This document shows, one piece after another, positions 1-5,573 of a stretch of 5,573 nucleotides of DNA (its first letter is position 1; the number at the start of each line of letters is the position of its first letter). The translations under genes and the position numbers were made by a program. Source of the stretch: Ignavibacteriota bacterium (GTDB lineage: Bacteria; Bacteroidota; Kapaibacteriia; Palsa-1295); contig PLXB01000352.1 in the NCBI GenBank assembly GCA_003151215.1, forward strand, positions 1-5,573. The letters are read 5' to 3'. The notes below the pieces were generated by a model. It had not been told where the DNA came from. It was given only the letters and a program-made list of their open reading frames with translations, and did no database searches.

Positions 1-245
1 AGATCCTTGTCATCCGCTCCGGCTCTGAGCTTTTCAGCTGCGGAGCGATGTGCCCGCATCAGGGAGTTTCTATGGCCGATGGCTGGGTGTTCGATGACGA
101 GATCACCTGTCCCGAACATTCCTGGGTTTTCTCCCTTAGGGATGGGTCACTGACCTGGCCCGGCGCGGGTCCCAGAATCCCTATTTATCCTGTCAGAATT
201 TCCGGTGGTGTGGTTGAAGTTGAAATCGCCCGGAATCCCCTGTAA
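1..245 (+). CDS. Rieske [2Fe-2S] ferredoxin-like protein, C-terminal part (5' truncated by window)
   Basis: The reading frame is open from base 3 to the TAA at 243-245, giving 80 visible residues. The N-terminal strands and start codon lie outside the window; the in-frame ATG at 48 sits inside the first cluster-binding motif and is not the start. The paired Rieske motifs are clear: Cys17-Pro-His19 and, 16 residues later, Cys36-Pro-Glu-His39, where two Cys and two His hold a [2Fe-2S] cluster. They are followed by the usual LRDG turn and an I-Y-P-V-R strand near the end. Soluble Rieske ferredoxins of this type (NirD-like or ring-hydroxylating dioxygenase ferredoxins) are about 100-110 residues and pass electrons to a partner oxidoreductase in the cytoplasm. 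The partner is not in the window, so the pathway cannot be named. A longer protein ending in a Rieske domain cannot be excluded. The gene is markedly GC-rich: 39 of 60 bases in 121-180. Confidence 0.88.
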   Translation, partial: ILVIRSGSELFSCGAMCPHQGVSMADGWVFDDEITCPEHSWVFSLRDGSLTWPGAGPRIPIYPVRISGGVVEVEIARNPL

Positions 246-279
246 GCCATAGCCTGACTGTAATGAGTTATTTTTTTAA

Positions 280-294
280 GATTCGAAACGAATC
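280..294. promoter_or_regulatory. Perfect 6-bp palindrome upstream of the cyclophilin gene
   Basis: GATTCG (280-285), AAA, then CGAATC (289-294) form a perfect inverted repeat 43 bp before the preferred start codon at 338. A run of seven T lies just before it (271-277), not after it, so it is not an intrinsic terminator for the Rieske gene. It could be an operator or a 5'-leader hairpin, or chance. No regulator is encoded nearby to tie it to. Confidence 0.25.
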
Positions 295-337
295 AGTATC
301 TTCTTCTATTATAAGAGTGATTCATCATCCACTAAAT

Positions 338-1501
338 ATGCGAATTATGCGATTATCCTTACTCATTGCCGCAGCAATTTTCATTAATGTTTCTCCACTG
401 GCAGCCCAGAATTTTTCCGGCAAGCCGCAGTATCAGATCGAAGTTCATCGCGCCGATACAATCATGGGAAAGATCATCGTAGAGATGTTCCCCGCTATTG
501 CTCCCAACAGCGTGCAAAACTGGGATAGCCTTGTCACTATTCATTTTTATGACTCGACTGCGTTCCACCGCGTTATTCCGGGCTTCATGATTCAGGGCGG
601 AGATCCGAATTCCAGAAGCGGCCCGATTTCAACATGGGGATATGGCGATCCGACGCAAACAACGGTCGATGCTGAGTTCAGCGCCGTCTCCCATCTCAGA
701 GGCATTCTTTCTGCTGCCCGTGCTTCCGATCCGAATAGCGCCACATCGCAATTCTTCATTTGCGTTGCCAATCCTACATATCTTGATAGGCAGTATTCCA
801 TATACGGTCATGTAGTCAAAGGTATGGAAGTAGCAGATTCCATCGTCAGTGCACCGCGCGATGCAAATGACGATCCGTTGGTTAAAATATCGATTTTCAT
901 TACACGTCTCGGATCTAATGACAGTCTCGAATCCGCGCCGATACTGGCATCCCCGGCTGATGGATCATCGAATGGAACTGCAACAAAAGCGACGTTGCAC
1001 TGGCACCATGTCAGCGATGCGATGATGTACCGCATACAACTTGCAACCGACAATGCTTTTACAAATATCGTAGCCGATACGACAAGAAGCCAGATCGATA
1101 CGAACGTCATTGTTACCAAATTAAAAAGCGGAACATACTATTGGAAAGTGCTTGCCAATAACGGCGGACACATAAGTGATTACTCCGAAACGTGGAAATT
1201 TGTTGTGACTTCTTCAGGAGTAGCAGATACGAAATCCACCGGACTTGAACTAAGCGAAGCTTCACCAAATCCAAGTGTCGGAAATGTGCTTATCCGTTTT
1301 CATCTCAATTCTGATGCTTCAGCAAAATTGACAGTGCAGGACATTCTCGGAAGAAAGGTTCTGCAGCTTCTCGATGCAAAGATTCTTGCTGCCGGCTATC
1401 ATGAAGTTGCAATTCCTTCGGGTGCTTTGCATCCCGGCATCTATATCTACAGACTTGAATCAAATGGCGAGATGATTTCGAAGAGGATAATCATGGAGTA
1501 A
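338..1501 (+). CDS. Exported cyclophilin-type peptidyl-prolyl cis-trans isomerase with FN3-like and T9SS sorting domains
   Basis: Predicted to catalyse cis-trans isomerisation of X-Pro bonds in the cell envelope, at the surface or outside the cell. From Met at 338 (387 residues), residues 1-24 form a signal peptide with Arg2/Arg5, a hydrophobic core and a likely cut after Ala23. An in-frame ATG at 263 would add 25 residues ahead of the signal peptide, so 338 is preferred; 347 is also possible. No start has a clear ribosome binding site. The cyclophilin domain spans about 32-191, with FHRVIPGFMIQGGD giving the active-site Arg78, Phe83 and Gln86, and SQFFI giving Gln138/Phe140. The cyclosporin-contact Trp of human CypA is Tyr148 here. 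A fibronectin-III-like domain follows (about 200-290). A Por-type T9SS sorting domain (about 302-387) contains PNP, DILGRKV and a final GIYIYRL strand. That last domain should direct the protein through the outer membrane. Fold assignment is firm; the substrate is unknown. Confidence 0.93.
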   Translation: MRIMRLSLLIAAAIFINVSPLAAQNFSGKPQYQIEVHRADTIMGKIIVEMFPAIAPNSVQNWDSLVTIHFYDSTAFHRVIPGFMIQGGDPNSRSGPISTWGYGDPTQTTVDAEFSAVSHLRGILSAARASDPNSATSQFFICVANPTYLDRQYSIYGHVVKGMEVADSIVSAPRDANDDPLVKISIFITRLGSNDSLESAPILASPADGSSNGTATKATLHWHHVSDAMMYRIQLATDNAFTNIVADTTRSQIDTNVIVTKLKSGTYYWKVLANNGGHISDYSETWKFVVTSSGVADTKSTGLELSEASPNPSVGNVLIRFHLNSDASAKLTVQDILGRKVLQLLDAKILAAGYHEVAIPSGALHPGIYIYRLESNGEMISKRIIME

Positions 1502-1506
1502 AATTT

Positions 1507-1583
1507 ATTCCCGAAACATTAGGAAAAAAAGGATGTCATTGCGAGCCGGGCTTCAGCCCGGCATGGCAATCTAAATTCCCGAA
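1507..1583. repeat. REP-like palindrome framed by 9-bp direct repeats
   Basis: A GC-rich palindrome fills the convergent gap between the stop codons at 1501 and 1603. The inner arms GCCGGGC (1545-1551) and GCCCGGC (1556-1562) enclose a TTCA loop; outer arms ATTGC (1538-1542) and GCAAT (1566-1570) pair across a small internal bulge. The outer frame TCATTGCGAG...GGCAATCT resembles the extragenic palindromes scattered between genes in many bacterial genomes; this is recalled resemblance, not a search. The identical 9-mer ATTCCCGAA stands on each side, at 1507-1515 and 1575-1583, as a target-site duplication would. Copy number elsewhere in the genome cannot be judged from this window. Confidence 0.6.
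1524..1570 (-). terminator. Probable intrinsic terminator of the DUF262 gene
   Basis: Read on the minus strand, the hairpin at 1570-1538 starts 32 nt after the TAG stop of the DUF262 gene (1603-1605). It is followed, after 7 nt, by a run of seven T (plus-strand A run 1524-1530). The strong GC stem plus T run fits an intrinsic terminator, although the T run is farther from the stem than usual. Read on the plus strand, no T run follows the stem, so any stop of the cyclophilin transcript here would rest on the hairpin alone. Confidence 0.5.
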
Positions 1584-1602
1584 TTGAATTATAGTATTCT
1601 GC

Positions 1603-3666
1603 CTATTTAGCAAAAGCGATAAGCAACTCATCTTCACAATCGCATTTTGTCAATGCAGATTTTAATCGCTTAAATTTACTGTCGTTTCCGAGATTCGCCT
1701 CTGCGTAATAATTGTCAGATATCTTATAAGGCATTCTCAAATCAAGAGGATTAGAGCTAATTTGAATTGAGTTCTTTAAATCCGGACTTAGAATTACATT
1801 CGGTTTTGCTTCAAGAAGACTTCGTAGAACATGATAGTACATTTTGCTAATTTCTTTCTCAACAATTTTTTCATCCTTAAAAATAAAATATCTAAGTTTT
1901 TTACCAGTAGGATCTGGTGAACTATAAATGGTATATTCCTGATCCGTTTCATCTTCAGCAATTATTTCGACATTTGGATAGTCCCAAACCTCAAAAAACC
2001 TATCTAATAGTAAAGAATACCGAGCCTTCAATGTTTCCAAATCCCATTTCTCAAGTTCCTTTAAATAATGATTTAGCCATAGACGGCTGAATTTATAGCC
2101 TTGTTGTTTATCATCGGTATTCATATTTTTCTTTTCAAGGAATGTTTTATTTCCGAGACTTCCATTGTTCCCTGAAAGAGTGAGATTCGCGATTGTATTT
2201 AAGAACTTATCTTTGATTGTCGCATAGTCCTCTGCACTCAAAAAATCCCTCCATTTCGCGTCAGGTTTTTGAGGAAAGATATGTTCTATTGTAATGTCAG
2301 GGTTGTCGACTGATACATATTCTCGATTGTTATAATTCTCCAAAAGTTCAAGGAAGTAAAGTCGGTTTTTCGATTGAATATTGTACATGTCTTTCTCTGC
2401 CAATGCGCTCTCAATTTCCGCATTATTTGGGTATCTCTGAATACCTTTCTTTTTTACTAATGCTCTTTCCAAAGATTCGATATAATTGCTTTTCTGAATA
2501 TCTCCATACAGGGTCATGAATATTTTATTAAGAGCATTGGTTTGTAGATTCACAATGAATCGCCTCCACGCATATGACTGAGTAAGCTTCAGTACTTTCA
2601 AAAATTCTTCCATACTAATAATATTGTTCTTGTAATCTTCATAAACCGGTATAAGGAAAGGAAACGAAACGTTCATTTCAAGCCTATTTATGTAATTTAG
2701 CTCTCTTTGCAAATCTAAGTCCGGCTCGTTAATTGGGTTAATAAGTTTGTTATAGTGATAGGAAAAGTCCCTAATTTCTTTTAAGTTTATATCGTAGAAT
2801 GTTTTATTGCGATCAGCAAAAATAGACTTGAATTCTTCGTAAACTTTATTCTTATTGGGGATTTTTTTATTTTTTAAAGTAAGGTAATCCCTACTGAAAT
2901 CTGAAACTCTGCTTTCTTCCTTTTCCTTATCTTTGGCATTATTTTCGATAACTTCCCAATACTCCTCAAAAATCCTTACCTGTTCCTTGGGCTCTAACCC
3001 CATCAAAATGTAGTTGCGGATTAAATCAGCTTGTGATAATTCGAGACCAGTAGAATTCAGACTTTCAAAAATTCGTTGTGGGTCATCCTTTCCTCTTTCT
3101 AAAGAAATTTCGACAAAGAGGAGGCTATTCAATCCATTGAGAATAAACTCGAAATTATCGGCAGTAATGTTACCAGTGAATATCTTATAATTCTCAATGA
3201 CTTTGGAATATTCTCCATAGCCACTTGCATCATTTGCCGAGAGGAGAAACTTAAATGCTTTCGCATTCATATCTGTCTGCTTCAACTTTAGTTTACTACT
3301 ATCCTCCTTCACGAACTTATTCACAAGGTAAGTTTCATTTATCTCGTTTGCCTTTTCCTCCATGCCGTTCGTCATTGCGAATTTGTATAGCGCTAAATAC
3401 AACAATGATATTGTGGTCAGCCGTTGCTGGCCGTCTATTACAACAAGGGGCTTGACTTCAGTTGAAGTATAGACTCCATCATGGATAAACACAATGCTTC
3501 CAACGAAATGACTTTTGCCTTGAAGTTTCCCAACCTCAATGATATCCTTGAATAGCTGCTTACACTGGTGCTCTGTCCAGTCGTAATTTCTCTGATTGAC
3601 AGGAATGACGAATTGTGTTTTTGTTTGTGACAAAAAACTATTGAGTAATACTTGGTGTGCTTCCAT
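1603..3666 (-). CDS. DUF262-DUF1524 (GmrSD/SspE/BrxU-like) putative restriction nuclease
   Basis: A single-chain protein of 687 residues, complete from ATG (3664-3666) to TAG, with no visible ribosome binding site. The N-terminal DUF262 domain has the QRNYDW signature (25-30), the nucleotide-hydrolysis motif DGQQRLTT (78-85) and the family segment FESLNSTGLELSQADLIRN (200-218). A long helical middle leads to a DUF1524 HNH-type nuclease domain with ITIEHIFPQ (458-466, His462) and a NLTL...GNKTFLEKK block (494-513; Asn494, Asn506, Lys512), so the catalytic motif looks intact. The last 100 residues (about 588-687, with SSNPLDLRMPYKISD at 637-651) form a further domain that I recall from the C-termini of other restriction-type proteins but cannot name. 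Known relatives are type IV or modification-dependent nucleases that cut phage DNA carrying modified bases, or phosphorothioate-guided SspE. No modification gene is visible, so the target is open. Composition is very AT-rich (13 G+C of 60 in 2821-2880), which suggests acquisition by transfer. Confidence 0.9.
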   Translation of the reverse strand: MEAHQVLLNSFLSQTKTQFVIPVNQRNYDWTEHQCKQLFKDIIEVGKLQGKSHFVGSIVFIHDGVYTSTEVKPLVVIDGQQRLTTISLLYLALYKFAMTNGMEEKANEINETYLVNKFVKEDSSKLKLKQTDMNAKAFKFLLSANDASGYGEYSKVIENYKIFTGNITADNFEFILNGLNSLLFVEISLERGKDDPQRIFESLNSTGLELSQADLIRNYILMGLEPKEQVRIFEEYWEVIENNAKDKEKEESRVSDFSRDYLTLKNKKIPNKNKVYEEFKSIFADRNKTFYDINLKEIRDFSYHYNKLINPINEPDLDLQRELNYINRLEMNVSFPFLIPVYEDYKNNIISMEEFLKVLKLTQSYAWRRFIVNLQTNALNKIFMTLYGDIQKSNYIESLERALVKKKGIQRYPNNAEIESALAEKDMYNIQSKNRLYFLELLENYNNREYVSVDNPDITIEHIFPQKPDAKWRDFLSAEDYATIKDKFLNTIANLTLSGNNGSLGNKTFLEKKNMNTDDKQQGYKFSRLWLNHYLKELEKWDLETLKARYSLLLDRFFEVWDYPNVEIIAEDETDQEYTIYSSPDPTGKKLRYFIFKDEKIVEKEISKMYYHVLRSLLEAKPNVILSPDLKNSIQISSNPLDLRMPYKISDNYYAEANLGNDSKFKRLKSALTKCDCEDELLIAFAK

Positions 3667-3708
3667 AAAATCGTATAATAATAATCATAACAAATAGTAT
3701 CTCTTTAA

Positions 3709-3724
3709 GCTTCTTCTTAGAAGC
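3709..3724. other. Short hairpin in the recQ-DUF262 spacer
   Basis: GCTTCT (3709-3714), a TCTT loop and AGAAGC (3719-3724) form a 6-bp perfect stem, 58 nt downstream of the recQ stop on the minus strand. Only two T follow it in that direction, so it is at best a weak terminator for recQ. If the candidate start site upstream is right, it would fall in the 5' leader of the DUF262 mRNA instead. Chance is possible. Confidence 0.25.
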
Positions 3725-3741
3725 ATAGACTTCCTTTAATA

Positions 3742-3749
3742 CAAAGATA
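3742..3749 (-). promoter_or_regulatory. Candidate Bacteroidota-type -7 promoter element for the DUF262 gene
   Basis: On the minus strand this reads TATCTTTG, an exact match to the TAnnTTTG -7 element used by the primary sigma factor of Bacteroidota. It lies 75 nt upstream of the DUF262 start codon and 32 nt past the recQ stop, so the nuclease gene could be transcribed on its own. No TTTG or TTG element is visible at the expected distance of about 19-21 nt further upstream, which weakens the call. Confidence 0.35.
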
Positions 3750-3781
3750 CGATGAACCGTTACTTAACTCATCTCTTTGTC

Positions 3782-5573
3782 TCATCTTTTCAGCCGGCTG
3801 ACTTGATCAAAATTGTGAGAAGTATTTTCCACTGGTTTTCGTGAGTATCTGCCTCTTCGTTTCTTTTTTGGCGATGATTTGGGTCTCTTTTTATAATCTA
3901 ATTTTCTTGGCGATTCTTGCGTCTTTTGGTCAATATAAGATTGCCAAGAAGTAATTTTTCCATCTCTATGGGGAATGATATCCTCAATCTTTGTTTCAGG
4001 TGGTTTTAGTTTTATTTCCTTTTTCGGAATAATATTCCCAGCTTTTGGCAGTTCAATCTTCTTCTTAGGCATTCTATACGACTCTGTATTTTGTTCAGCC
4101 TCGTTTCGCTTTTGATCAAAGAAAGTCCTCCAAGAGGAATTTTCTTCTTTTTTAGGAGAAGTGGAAATCAGTGTTTTTTGCCTCAAGGGTTCTGGAACTG
4201 ATCTATTAATAGATTTTCTAACAACTATCGTTTTTGCGGCGAGTCTAATCTTTTTTTTTACGGATTGTCCTTCAGCTACGGTCCCCTTGTTTCCCGCATA
4301 CACCCACGCCCTCACTACCTTCAATTCATCGTACGTAAATTTCTCTTTTCCCAACGCTTCCATTGCGGGATAAAGGACGGCGTCTCCGTATTTTTCCAGC
4401 GCAGCCTGAATGAGAGGGATCTTCTCCTCTGCGACAAATGCGGATATATCGGTTATCTCGCCGCTTGCTATATATACTTCAAGATGTGTCATCACAGTCG
4501 AGACGACAATATTGCGCGACTTCGCTATTTGTTCAGGCGTTTGACCCTGTTTATAAAGGCGATAGGATGCAAGGGATGTGTCACTTTCCGAAGGAGCAAT
4601 ATAATGCCCCTTAGGAATATCGAGCTTTGCGATCGGATGCTCGCGCAAATAGGCGGCGATCTCTTCGAGAAAGAGTTTGCCGTATTTATCCGCTTTCGAT
4701 TCTCCGACTCCCAGAACATCCAAAAATTCTGTTTTCGTTTTCGGAAGTTGAGATACCATATCCCGAAGTGAGGAATCGTGGAAGATGACGTAGGGCGGAA
4801 TGTTGTCGCGGTCGGCAATATTTTTGCGGAGGGTGCGGAGTTTTTCGAAGAGATCTTTATGGTCGGGGGGGAGATCGGATGTGGCTTTCGAAATTATTTG
4901 CGTATTCGGCTCTTCTTCAATAATGACTTTTGCATTCTCCACAAGAACCGGTTTTGCTTTTGCTGTCAACTTTATAACATCAAAGTTATTGCCATCCCTT
5001 CGGACATATCCTTCGCGAAGTAATTCCAACGCTATATGCGACCATCTTTTTTTTGGAATAGATTTGCCGATCGCATATGTCGATAATTCCTGATGCCGGT
5101 TATGGAAAATTTTCTGGCTTTCGGAACCCCGGAGAATATCCACAATATGATTCATCCCGAAACTTTCATTCACTCTCTTGACACAGGAAAGAAACATCTG
5201 CGCCTCTCGTGTTGCATCAAATACTCCGGCATAGCGCTCTCGAACGGGTTGCAAAGGGACTTTTAAATTTGAATGGAGCAGGTTTGGCTTCTTCATTCTA
5301 ACGGGCTGCATCGGCTCTCTCTGTGTGGTGCCACTATCATTTAATCTCTTCTTTCTCAGGCAATTGTCACAGGCGCCACAATTCTCAACATCATAATTTT
5401 CACCAAAATAGCGTAGAATAATCTTTCTTCTGCATTCGTGAGATTGAGCAAAATCAAGCATCAGATTCAATTCAGTAAATTCGCGATCTCTTTGAATTTT
5501 ACTTTCATTTTGCTCAATGAACCGTTCTAACTTGATTTTATCTCCATAAGTATAAAAGAGAAGGCAATCGGAC
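3782..5573 (-). CDS. recQ: RecQ-family ATP-dependent DNA helicase, C-terminal part (5' truncated by window), with long basic tail
   Basis: The frame is open from the right edge to the TGA at 3782-3784, giving 596 visible residues (counted from the codon at 5570-5572). Start codons inside the window are not real starts, because the helicase core must lie upstream, outside it. The first residues, SDCLLFYTYGD, are the end of helicase domain 2. Then come the RecQ zinc module (Cys47, Cys65, Cys68, Cys71), an RQC winged helix (about 115-220), an HRDC domain (about 238-313, DVLGVGESKADKYG), and an HTH_40-like helix-turn-helix region (about 328-424). RecQ enzymes unwind DNA 3'-5' in recombination and fork repair; HRDC and HTH modules help bind DNA structures. 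Beyond residue 430 lies a low-complexity, Lys-rich tail of about 160 residues with two copies of an SW-DQK motif, not part of standard RecQ. The DUF262 gene follows after 115 bp on the same strand. Confidence 0.93.
   Translation of the reverse strand, partial: SDCLLFYTYGDKIKLERFIEQNESKIQRDREFTELNLMLDFAQSHECRRKIILRYFGENYDVENCGACDNCLRKKRLNDSGTTQREPMQPVRMKKPNLLHSNLKVPLQPVRERYAGVFDATREAQMFLSCVKRVNESFGMNHIVDILRGSESQKIFHNRHQELSTYAIGKSIPKKRWSHIALELLREGYVRRDGNNFDVIKLTAKAKPVLVENAKVIIEEEPNTQIISKATSDLPPDHKDLFEKLRTLRKNIADRDNIPPYVIFHDSSLRDMVSQLPKTKTEFLDVLGVGESKADKYGKLFLEEIAAYLREHPIAKLDIPKGHYIAPSESDTSLASYRLYKQGQTPEQIAKSRNIVVSTVMTHLEVYIASGEITDISAFVAEEKIPLIQAALEKYGDAVLYPAMEALGKEKFTYDELKVVRAWVYAGNKGTVAEGQSVKKKIRLAAKTIVVRKSINRSVPEPLRQKTLISTSPKKEENSSWRTFFDQKRNEAEQNTESYRMPKKKIELPKAGNIIPKKEIKLKPPETKIEDIIPHRDGKITSWQSYIDQKTQESPRKLDYKKRPKSSPKKKRRGRYSRKPVENTSHNFDQVSRLKR
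3914..4135 (-). repeat. Two-copy SW-DQK peptide repeat in the RecQ tail
   Basis: Within the recQ tail, bases 4100-4135 encode SWRTFFDQKRNE and bases 3914-3949 encode SWQSYIDQKTQE, 62 residues apart. The shared pattern is S-W-x-[ST]-[FY]-[FI]-D-Q-K-x-x-E. Each copy is followed, 16-22 residues after the motif's Lys, by a PKKK cluster, and a smaller repeat (MPKKKIEL / IPKKEIKL) lies between them. The codons differ between copies, so the similarity is kept at the protein level and is not a recent DNA duplication. It looks like a short linear binding motif in a disordered tail; the partner is unknown. Confidence 0.7.
4251..4259 (-). other. A9 homopolymer in recQ, candidate slippage site
   Basis: The coding (minus) strand has nine A in a row, encoding part of Val-Lys-Lys-Lys at visible residues 438-441, between the helix-turn-helix region and the basic tail. 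Gain of one A gives V-K-K-K-D and then TAG. Loss of one A gives V-K-K-R-L-D-S-P-Q-K-R and then TAG. Either slip therefore ends the protein just after its conserved domains. Runs of about nine A are known to provoke polymerase slippage; whether it happens here is inference. Confidence 0.45.

Noticed and set aside
245..280. Intrinsic terminator of the Rieske gene at the T run 271-277
   Set aside because: Only a 3-bp weak stem (ACT...AGT) precedes the T run, too little for a terminator hairpin.
263..337. 25-residue N-terminal extension of the cyclophilin from the ATG at 263
   Set aside because: It would place a polar stretch ahead of an ordinary signal peptide and run through the GATTCG palindrome. 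Met at 338 gives a normal signal peptide, though 263 is not formally excluded.
808..1119. Minus-strand open frame of 103 codons within the cyclophilin gene
   Set aside because: It lies opposite the end of the cyclophilin domain and the FN3-like domain and has no recognisable motif; it is a shadow of the real gene.
1507..1583. CRISPR or tandem repeat array
   Set aside because: Only two 9-bp copies around one palindrome are present, with no regular repeat-spacer pattern anywhere in the window.
4265..4771. Plus-strand open frame of 168 codons inside recQ
   Set aside because: It is antisense to the conserved RecQ HRDC and HTH modules, shows no recognisable domain or ribosome binding site, and its length is explained by the codon use of the real gene.
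5468..5470. TTG codon at which the RecQ-like frame could be said to start
   Set aside because: The frame stays open to the right edge, and the translated upstream residues match the end of RecQ helicase domain 2, so the gene is cut by the window and does not start here.
1603..5573. Known multi-gene defence system such as Ssp, Dnd or BREX
   Set aside because: No sulfur-modification, methylase or BREX-type genes are seen; recQ is not a standard member of these systems, so adjacency alone does not support the name.

Overview
This 5.6 kb window most likely comes from a bacterium of the Bacteroidota/Ignavibacteria side of the FCB group. The main evidence is a secreted protein that ends in a type IX secretion (Por-type) C-terminal sorting domain. 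Supporting hints are start codons without a clear Shine-Dalgarno sequence and an exact match to the Bacteroidota -7 promoter consensus TAnnTTTG. No rRNA, tRNA, CRISPR array, transposase or integrase was seen.

Layout. Two plus-strand genes converge on two minus-strand genes. At the left edge is the 3' end of a GC-rich gene for a Rieske [2Fe-2S] ferredoxin-like protein (to 245). A 92-bp gap with a small perfect palindrome leads to a complete gene for an exported cyclophilin-type peptidyl-prolyl isomerase, with a fibronectin-III-like domain and a T9SS sorting domain (338-1501). The 101-bp convergent gap holds a REP-like GC-rich palindrome framed by 9-bp direct repeats, which may also terminate the minus-strand gene. 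Next is an AT-rich, complete DUF262-DUF1524 (GmrSD/SspE-like) putative restriction nuclease (1603-3666, minus). After a 115-bp spacer with a candidate promoter comes the C-terminal two thirds of a RecQ helicase (3782-5573, minus, 5' end outside the window). It carries the zinc module, RQC, HRDC and a helix-turn-helix domain, followed by an unusual basic tail of about 160 residues. There is no gene-free stretch longer than 300 bp.

How the genes relate. The Rieske and cyclophilin genes look like ordinary envelope or redox functions and need not be linked to the right half. The nuclease follows recQ on the same strand but appears to have its own promoter, and its base composition differs sharply from both ends of the window. 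It is best read as an acquired defence gene placed beside a housekeeping repair helicase. A functional RecQ-nuclease pair is possible but unproven. The least expected details are inside recQ: a repeated SW-DQK peptide motif in the tail, and an A9 tract at the junction of the conserved domains and the tail, where slippage in either direction would yield a tail-less protein.
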